Shown piece by piece: positions 1-8,500 of a DNA stretch of 13,198 nucleotides. The DNA is from Schlesneria sp. (GTDB lineage: Bacteria; Planctomycetota; Planctomycetia; Planctomycetales; Planctomycetaceae), in assembly GCA_025353525.1 (NCBI GenBank), contig JANXOO010000909.1, positions 1 through 13,198 on the forward strand. The letters run 5' to 3'. A model generated the notes under the pieces. That model was not told where the DNA came from. It did not search any database and saw only the letters and a list, made by a program, of their open reading frames with translations. Each line of letters opens with the position of its first letter. Position 1 is the first letter of the stretch. Position numbers and translations under genes: made by a program.

Positions 1-2372
1 AAGTCGTCCTTGAGGTTCACACCGAGCGCGCGGCACCCCCGGAAGCGTTCGACGTGGCGGGACAGGAAGGAACCGCTGCGTTCGGCATTCACGCGATGGA
101 GGTCATTCGCGAGAGTGGCACGATCTCGGTGAAGTCGGGCAGCGATGTGACGCTGACGGTCGAAGAGCAGCGAGGATTGTTACGTGTTGACGAAGGCGAA
201 ATCGACGCGAAACTGAAACGACCGGCGGCGCTCTACTACAAATACTACAGTCCGGCGTTTCGATTGAAGCTGTTCTCCAAGCCGGTTGAGCCGCGATTGA
301 TCGTCGATCACCATTCGCAACTGGTTTTCCGCGACGATCAGTTGAAGTTGCGGTCAGTGGTGAAATATACGATCGACCGGGCGGGCGTGTTCGAACTGAA
401 ATTGAAGTTGCCGCCCAATCTGACCGTCGAAAACGCGGTCTGCGACCACCTCAAACTGTTCGACGTTTCGCCAGACAAATCGATACTGACGGTCAGCCTG
501 CAAGAGAAGTCGCAAGGGACGCTGGTGTTGACAGTCCTGTCGACGCGAACACTTGATCCTGCCGCTGAAAAGACCGACCAGCTTTTGCCGCTTCTCGAAC
601 CGTTAAATGCCGAACTCGAAAATGGCCGGGTGCAGGTCTATGCCCCTGAAGCCATCGACATCATCACGGATGCCGAGAAGTTGGTCGCCGTTCAGCCTGA
701 TCCTGCGCCTCAGGCCGAAGCGATTTCCAATGCCCGGCTGGTTTCATCGTGGATCTACAATCGGCGACCGGTCGAGATTCCAGTCCGGTCCGTTCGCAAA
801 CCGACCCGATTGACTGCAGTTATCGCGACCAGGGCTGATGTCAAACAGGGTCAGGTTCAAGTGGAGACCAGCCTGAAATACCTGATCGAATATGCGGGAC
901 TCGACACGTTCCGTTTTTCAGTTCCGGAAGGGATCGCCGACAAGATTCAGATCCGTTCGACGGCCGGTGGATCGGCTCCAGCAATCAAGCAGAAAAGTCG
1001 GGCCACGGCAGCGGTCGAGGGTTGGGTGACGTGGACCGTAATCATGCAGCGTGAGGTCCTTGGCGAGCAACCGTTCGAGATTACATACGACGTGGTACCG
1101 ACCGCAGGAACTGCGGAGAATCGCGAGTCAACGGCAATCGAAGCGGTTCGAGTTGTTAACCCCTACGACAAGACCGACGGCCCGCAAGGAAAACGTGACA
1201 TCGAGGTGTCTCGCACGATTGGTGAATTGACGGCGATCAAAGATCGAGCATTGTCGGTTTCGGCCATCGTCAGCGGCGGCGACGCTGAACCGATCGACGT
1301 TAGAGAGTTGGAACATCTGGGACAAGACGGATTTGTGGCGTTCCGTTATTTCAAACAGCCGACAAAACTTGAACTGACATCGAGTAAATACGAAATCCAG
1401 AAAGTCGTGGAGACGGTCGTCAGCAAGGCGTTGGTCGAGATGGTCCTCGATCGCCAAGGCGTCGCCACGAATCGGTGTCGTTATGTGTTGAAGTCGAGCG
1501 AACGGCAGCGACTGCGAATCGATTTGCCTGCCGGTGTTGAGGTACTCGGAGTCCTTGTCGATCGCAAACAAACGGCGCTGGAAAAGGCCGACACCCCTGC
1601 TGACAAGGGATGGGAATCAAAATATATCAGCATCGCGCGAACGAAATCGTCGGACGAGCCCTTCACGCTGTCGATCGTATTCCGCCACAAACTGGATCCG
1701 GCTCCGTTTATCAACGCGGGAGGAAAGTTACAATTGCGACTTCCCGTTGTCGGAGGTGCCGCCGATGCGGGTGTCGCCGTCCAGCAGTTGCACGTCAAGA
1801 TCTGGGTTCCGCCAGAGTACTCGTTAATTGGTACGCCGAAGAACTTCTCGGTTCAAACGCGAACAAGACTGCGTGAAATGGTATTCGGACGCTCAAATAC
1901 ATCGTTCGGCGAGCAGAATCTCGATGCATGGATCGGCCACGACACAGGGGGGATCTTCGAATTTCCGACGGAAGGGAAATGGTTCCAATACATGAGCCTC
2001 GGCGGAAACAGGCAGATCGATATCGGCTGGTGGCACCTTCCATTCTATACGTGGATTATCAGCGGTTCTCTGGTTCTGATCGCACTGATCCTGCGCAGGA
2101 CATCGTGGGAGAACAAACTCACATTGGTCATCATCGGCCTGTTCGCGGCCTGTGCTTATGCTCTGAAAGACAGCGACCTGATTTTCCACGGGGTGCAAGT
2201 GGCGTCCTACGGACTTGGAACACTGGTAACAATCTGGCTGGTTCACGGATTCCTGAGCCTGAAGCCTGTGGGTGTCGTCACCGCGAAAGCGGTCATTGAA
2301 CCGGAAGTGAAAGTGGTGGCAGAACCGGCGGCGGATCGGGCAAACGACCCGGCAGCATATCCGGATTCGTGA
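1..2372 (+). CDS. Large envelope protein of a planctomycete-type family, C-terminal part (5' end cut by window)
   Basis: The frame is open to the left edge: codons run without a stop from base 3, so the GTG at 54 is not a convincing start and the gene begins outside the window. 789 residues are visible, ending in TGA at 2370-2372. Most of it is alternating hydrophobic/polar, beta-rich sequence with no enzyme motif I recognise. Landmarks shared with the next gene are a 'KLELTSSKYE' segment (about 1365-1395), 'DLPAGVEVLGVLVD' (1521-1562), 'QQLHVKIWVPPEYS' (about 1782-1823) and an 'FEFPTEGKWF' segment (about 1956-1985). Three hydrophobic helices follow at about 2046-2093, 2118-2165 and 2193-2255, the first followed by an RR pair. 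A short Val/Pro/Ala-rich tail ends the protein. It is best read as an extracytoplasmic beta-rich protein anchored by C-terminal helices, paralogous to each half of the downstream giant protein. Function unknown. The same strand and a 140-base gap suggest a shared transcript, which is inferred. Confidence 0.9.
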   Translation, partial: VVLEVHTERAAPPEAFDVAGQEGTAAFGIHAMEVIRESGTISVKSGSDVTLTVEEQRGLLRVDEGEIDAKLKRPAALYYKYYSPAFRLKLFSKPVEPRLIVDHHSQLVFRDDQLKLRSVVKYTIDRAGVFELKLKLPPNLTVENAVCDHLKLFDVSPDKSILTVSLQEKSQGTLVLTVLSTRTLDPAAEKTDQLLPLLEPLNAELENGRVQVYAPEAIDIITDAEKLVAVQPDPAPQAEAISNARLVSSWIYNRRPVEIPVRSVRKPTRLTAVIATRADVKQGQVQVETSLKYLIEYAGLDTFRFSVPEGIADKIQIRSTAGGSAPAIKQKSRATAAVEGWVTWTVIMQREVLGEQPFEITYDVVPTAGTAENRESTAIEAVRVVNPYDKTDGPQGKRDIEVSRTIGELTAIKDRALSVSAIVSGGDAEPIDVRELEHLGQDGFVAFRYFKQPTKLELTSSKYEIQKVVETVVSKALVEMVLDRQGVATNRCRYVLKSSERQRLRIDLPAGVEVLGVLVDRKQTALEKADTPADKGWESKYISIARTKSSDEPFTLSIVFRHKLDPAPFINAGGKLQLRLPVVGGAADAGVAVQQLHVKIWVPPEYSLIGTPKNFSVQTRTRLREMVFGRSNTSFGEQNLDAWIGHDTGGIFEFPTEGKWFQYMSLGGNRQIDIGWWHLPFYTWIISGSLVLIALILRRTSWENKLTLVIIGLFAACAYALKDSDLIFHGVQVASYGLGTLVTIWLVHGFLSLKPVGVVTAKAVIEPEVKVVAEPAADRANDPAAYPDS

Positions 2373-2490
2373 GGACCGTTTTACGGGAAGACGAGGCAGG
2401 GCATTCCTGTGTCATTCACGGTCAACAAGATTGCTGGTCGCGTCACTTTGTTCCGGTCGTCCGCCCCGCGCATCAAAATACATTGTCGGT

Positions 2491-2512
2491 CCTCGGATAC
2501 GAGGTTTGAATT
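2491..2512 (+). promoter_or_regulatory. Shine-Dalgarno of the giant gene inside a small hairpin
   Basis: GAGG at 2501-2504 lies 8 bases before the ATG at 2513 and supports that start. The same bases form the 3' arm of a perfect 5-bp stem: CCTCG (2491-2495), loop GATA (2496-2499), CGAGG (2500-2504). In mRNA this hairpin would cover the ribosome-binding site. No convincing -35/-10 pair is visible in the 140-base gap (2373-2512). A 4-bp stem CCGT-TTT-ACGG (2376-2386) just after the upstream stop codon is too weak to call a terminator. Confidence 0.5.
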
Positions 2513-5500
2513 ATGAATAAGACTTGTCTGAACAATTTCTGGTGCGGATTGATCCTTTTCCTGGTGGCGGCATCGCCGATGTCAGTGACCGCACAATCTC
2601 GCGATCCGATCGCCGATCTGGCCGAGGCGCGGCGGATTTTCATTCCGTTTGAGGATCTTGATGTTGTCATGGAGCGGGACAAGCAGGGCGTGCTGCTGAC
2701 CAAAGCCAAGTTCGATGTCCTGATGACGCAGGCCAGTGCCAATGCCGAAAAAAATGCGATTCCGGCAGGTGTCCCGGTTGTCGTCACGGGTGCCGATTAT
2801 GCGGCTCGAATCGTCGGTGATCAGTTACTGATTTCCGTGACCGTCGACGTGACCCGGTTTGACGACGATTGGCGCGAATCCCGGTTTTCACTTCAGCGAC
2901 TGGCAGTCGAACAGGCGCTATTTGATGACGTTCCTGCGCTGACCAGTCGGCATCCGGACGGAACGGTTTCGCTGTTCACCGAATCGCGGGGAAAGCATAC
3001 GCTTAAACTGCAACTGTCGACCGAATTGAATGCGCTCGGCAGCGATCAGGTGGCAGCGTTCGCGATGTTGGGAGCTCCGAGTGGCACGTTGACTTTGTCA
3101 TTGCCGGCGGGGAAGCGTTTGTTGATCGGCAATCTACAACTTGAACGCCCCGCACCGCTCGATCAGGTGGCCGACTACAAGATCGCTGTCGGAGGATTAG
3201 GTGGACTTCAATTGCGAGTCACCGATCGCGCGGCCGAGAATTCTTCCGACGCACTGACATTTGCGTCTACAGGATACGGGTTGCATGTCGCACCTGGAGA
3301 AGTCACGTGGCACGCCCTGACGACGCTGCAAATCTTTGGCAAGCCGGTCGACCGCCTGACGTTCTCGATACCGCGTACACTGGAAATTGCCGACATTGCG
3401 GCAACCGGACTCGAGTCCTGGGACTTGACCGACGATGGTAATGACCCCTTGCGAACGAATATCTCGCTGACGTTTGGGCAGGCGTTCGATGGCACCCGCA
3501 AAATCTCGTTCAAGGGAGTGATGGCCGTCGAGACGGGCAAAACGTGGGCGGTTCCGCCGCTGCGGATAACAAACGCCACGTCACACATTGGCCAGGTGAT
3601 GATACAGTATCCCGCAGGAGTGCGATTGCGCGTCGAGGAAACGGCCGGAGTCCGCCGGGCAACTCACGAGCAAAAACCTGCCGCGGATATGCCCGACGAT
3701 CTGTCGCAGTTTAACGCGACGGAATTCCTGAGGTTTGATGTCTGGCAGCCCGATTTTACGCTGCGACTGACGACTCAACCAAAACAGCGCGAAGTTCAAT
3801 CGGCGGTTGCGGTGGTGCTGGATGTGAATGCAACAGGACTCGAATTGCAGGCGGCGCTGTCCGTTGAAACCCGTTTTGCTCCGCTGTTTGAACTCGACAT
3901 CCGGCTTCCAGCCGAATGGCAGGTGTTGAGTGCCCTGCGAGACGACAAGGCTCTGAAATGGCAGATGGTCGGACTGGATGAAGCCGGGGTGAACCAGGTG
4001 CGCATTCTGCTGGATCCGCCAATTGCTGCGGAAGCAAGTGGTCAGATCCGGTTGTCATTGCGTCGCGATGTCGAAGGCTGGCCGGTTGAATCAGATCCTG
4101 TGACGGTGAATCTTCCTGAACTCTTCCTGCCGCAGTCGAGTCTGTCGGAAGGGGCGTTCGTGATACGTGGCGATGACGACCTGGATCTGGTCGCATACGA
4201 CACAGCGGGGCTCGATCCGCAACCGCTGAAAGCCGCGTTCGAGCGATTGCGGTTTCAGTCGCAGGACACGCGGTATGCCGGGAAACTGCGTGTGACTCGC
4301 AAGCCATCGCGAGTCGCGGCACAGACGATTACGTTCGGACGGATCGACCCTCAGACATATCATGCATTCATCCAAAGCGTTGTCGAAGTCCAGGGGGGCG
4401 GAGTTCGAACGATTGCCGTCGCGCTTCCCGAATCGGCAGGAACATCAATTCGTTTTGAATGCCCCGGTCCGAGAATTGTCGAGCAGAAACCGGCGGCTCC
4501 TCGAAATGGCGAACGGGTCTGGACCTTACAATTCGATCAACGACTGCGCGGACAAGCGCTGATCGTCTGCGACCTCGAATTACCGCGTGGCGACACGAAA
4601 GAATTCGTTGTTCCGCAGTGCCGATTCGTCGATGCCGAGCGTCAAAACGGGTTCATGGCCGTCGAAGCGGGCGGCGAGCAGCGCCTGACCATTTCTGCCA
4701 ATGATGCGAGCGGAATAGCGCTACCCGAAGTCGATCCGCTCGAACTGCCCAACGTGTTTTATATGCCCAAAGAACGAATTGTCTCGGTGCTGCGTGCGGC
4801 GGCACCAGGAGCGATTTTGACACTGAGCGAACAGAAGTTCGAAAAACTTCCGGTAACGACAGCGATCTGCCCTTTGTTACAAATTTCGTCCATCCTCGGC
4901 CGCACGGGTGAATTGCAACATCGGGCGACGTTTGCCTTAAACGCTGTGGGAGTCCAGGGATTGCACGTGACACTGCCGAAGGGATCGACCCTGTGGGCAA
5001 CTCTGGTCGACGGTCGACCGGTCGAAGTCCGTCGGAACGACAATGTGTACCTTGTTCCGGTGACGAGTGCCGTGAACGATATTTCCATGCAGAATCAAAA
5101 CGACTCCCCCGTACCTGATGGCCTGCGAATGCTGCAGCTTTTCTATCGTTCGGAAGTGGCCGCCGTTTCGCAATTCGGCACGCTTGCGCAGGATCCGCCA
5201 TTGCTGACAGTCGAATCCGGACAGCGAACGGCACTTCCAGTCGAGGTGCTCGAACAAAAATGGGACTTGTACTACCCGGACGAGACGCGACTGGTCGAAA
5301 GCCGCAGCCCATTGGAACCCCGTCAACCGCTTGATCGGACAAGCATGCTGGGAAACTGGAACTCGAACCTCCGCATCCCGACGCTCGTCGATCTCGGCCG
5401 CCAGTTGCTGGTAGTGATCGTGGCGATCGGACTTGTTGCGCTGTTGATTTACGGATTCCGCAAGAAGGGAAAGCTCGTATCAATCGTTGTCGCATCGTGT

Positions 5501-8500
5501 CTCGTGATGGCGGTATTGGTGGCGTTGGCGCTTCCTTCCGTGCAGCAGGCTCGATACAGCTCGGAAAAATCGGCCTCTTCAGGTCATACCCGTGCAGGAA
5601 CAGATAAACTGTATGAGACCTCGAACGACGCGCCCATGGCGCCGCCGTCCGCGGCGCCTTCTACCGAACAATGGCAACGAGCGGGCCTCAAGTCGGAATC
5701 TCCGCCGCCACCAGGTTTCAGCATGCCGCAACAACCACGCCCGGCCGAGGAATTGAGCAAACACATTGTTCGCAATCGCACTCGCATTAGTGGCGAAGGC
5801 GTTGACCCTTTTGCGAAGGAGGATCATCCGGAAAAAAATGATGCCAAAGAATCAACGCGACTTGGCGTCGAAGTCGCTCAAGACGAGGTTCCTCACAATG
5901 AACGAGTCATGGTAAAAGGAAAGATCGACCACGACTTCGACGATGCGGAATCCGAAGCGATGATCGATCAGGTTCGGGGACTCGGATTGCTGTCGCTTGC
6001 GATCGACTTCGTGCCACCTGCCGGAAGTCGCGAGAAAACATTTCACTACGTCGGTTCCGATTCATCTGTCACGGGCATCCCGCTGGAAGTCGATTACGTC
6101 GATCGCCATTCGGGTGCCGCGCTGAGGGTGTTCGTGATGGCACTCGTGGCCATGATCGGTTGGTTCTTGCGACGTGCCAGTCTGCCGGTCAGGATCGGAC
6201 TGGCCACGATTGGTTTTGCCGTCCCGCTCGCCATGTTTCCGCTTGTTCCGATCGGTTGGCAAGTCGCACTTGATGGCGTCGTATGTGGCACGCTGGTTGC
6301 CGTGGTGATGTGGCTAATGTGCGCCCTGATTCACGGATGTCGTTGTTGCCGACCGGGGCTCGTTCAATTGGCGGGCAAACCCGCCGCCATCGCACTGCTT
6401 TTGGCGATGGCGCTGATTGAATCGCCAGCGGCTGCCGAGGATCAGCAGGCGGCAACAGCTCAGCCGGCCAGCGGAATCAAACCGCCGATGACTCTTGTCA
6501 TCCCTTTCGATGCTGGAACCGAACCGCTCGCCTCCGAACGCGTCTTCCTGTCTCACGAACAGTTCCTGCAACTGTATCGACTGGCCAATCCCGACAAAGT
6601 GACGAAACAGACGGCACCCAATGCGGGGGGAATCTGCGAAGCGATCTATGCGGCGAAGCTCGTTCGTAACGAACAACGACCCGACGAATCTGTTGTGGAA
6701 GTGATCGCCCGGTACGCCGTGACCAGTTACACTGACGGGCAGTTGATTGTGGAATTACCCGTTGGTCCGGTTGCTGCGCGCGAAGCAAAACTCGATGGTC
6801 AGTCGGCGGCATTGATCTCATCCCCGGGTTGCTTCAAAGTGGCTGTATCGAAGCCGGGTTTGCACGTCATCGACTTCGCGTTCGATGTTCCTGCGAAACT
6901 GTCAGGGACAACCGGGTCATTTTCGTTGCCGCTGTTGCCCGTTCCGGCGGGCAAGCTGGTGCTTGAACTTCCCGGCAAAGATCTGTCAATTCGTGTGAAT
7001 GGTTCATCAACAATCTTCCGCCGGGTGACGCAGGAAACCGCTCAGTCGCTGGAATTCCCGATCGACAAGGGGGGAGAAATCGCCATTGCCTGGCAGCCGC
7101 AACAAGCTCAGGGGGCGGCGACCGCTGTTGTCCATGTCGATTCGGTGGAAGCGATCACGCTGACCGATGCGGGGGCGGCCGTCAGTCACGGGTTCGCATG
7201 GCGAGTCCGTCAGGGAGGGATCGCGGATGTCTCGCTGACTCTTCCCGATTCCCTGCGATTGCAAGCCGTGAACGGGCCCGACGTTGGTGGATGGGAATTG
7301 CAAGGGGACGGAGCGGCTCGCAAATTGCGAATCATCTTCCGTCGAAACGTCACCGATCAAACGCGATTGACGATCGAAACGTTTCTCGATGTGAAAATTG
7401 CCACGGCAGCGACGACGATCGCCGTGCCGCAGATTGCTCCGTTGGAAGTCACTAACGAAATCGGTCAGGTGGCCGTCTTCGCCGGGAACCAGTTCTCGGT
7501 GCGGACTGAACAGGTTGAATCGCTATCGCAAATCGACAGCGATAAATTCACGACGCAGATTCCGGTCAGTCGCCCGAACGTCGCGCCTCAACTGGCATAC
7601 CGCTTTTCAAAGCGACCGTTCATTCTCAACCTGCGAGCCAGTCGGCAAGAGTCACAAGCACATGTCACGTCGCAGCAAGCGGCATTTGTCACGCTCCGCA
7701 AACAGCAGCTGACGACGAGATTGCGATATCACCTGACCGGGGCACCTCGTTCGTCGCTGTCCGTTGCTCTGCCGGCAAACTTCGTGCTTCTTGACGTTCA
7801 GGCCACAGGCTTGCGTGATTATTACGTGGCCAAAGAAACGGTCGGGTCGACGCTGACAATCGAATTGAAATCGCCAAGGCTGGGTCTGACCGAAGTCATC
7901 ATCGGTGGCTTTGTTGCTCGCGACAATGCCACGGCTTCAATCGTGTTCCCTCAACCACTCGACGCCACCCGTCTGGAATCGGCGGCTGCTGTATGGCTGG
8001 ACGAAGGCTTTGCAGGAACGCTCGAATCGTTCGACAGTTGGCGTTCTGTCGATGCTGCGCAAGTCTCTGCCGAACTGCGTGCAGTGCGACCGGACCAGTT
8101 GGCTCAGTTCGCTTTTGCGTCCACGAATACATCCCCGGCATTCATTTCGCTGAATTTGAAACAGTCGACGCCGAAGTTGTCGGCAAACGGGCTGTCGATG
8201 GTGACGGTGACCGATGTGGCGGTGATTTACACACTCGCCCTGCAGTGGCAAATCGACGCGGCCAGAACCGATACGCTGACTCTGACGACCCCCGACTGGC
8301 TGGCCGGAAAGCTCGATTTTCAAGGGGACGGGATGCGCGAAGCGACGCACGCCGACGCCGGTAACAACCGGACTCGCTGGACGATATCGCTGAGGTCACC
8401 AGTCAGCGGCAAGTACTTCGCCACCGCGACGGCAACATTGCCTCCAGCCGCGACTGAAGTACTGGCTCCACCTTTGGTGTTCGAACACGAACAAAAACCG

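Noticed and set aside
54..56. GTG at 54 as the true start of the first gene
   Set aside because: The frame continues without a stop to the left edge and no Shine-Dalgarno precedes it; the paralogues have several hundred residues before the matching region, so the gene is truncated by the window.
3756..4322. 188-residue minus-strand open frame
   Set aside because: Lies fully inside the giant gene, with biased Arg/Pro/Thr/His composition and no recognisable motif; a shadow frame.
4653..5495. 280-residue open frame on the minus strand inside the giant gene
   Set aside because: It is antisense to a region with conserved landmarks of the plus-strand protein; Arg/Ser/Pro-rich composition and no start signal point to a codon-bias shadow.
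6290..6450. Giant protein being an artefact of a missed stop or frameshift between two genes
   Set aside because: The frame is the same on both sides with normal coding composition throughout and no homopolymer at the joint; charge-based topology also works for a continuous protein. A missed stop through base error cannot be fully excluded without reads.
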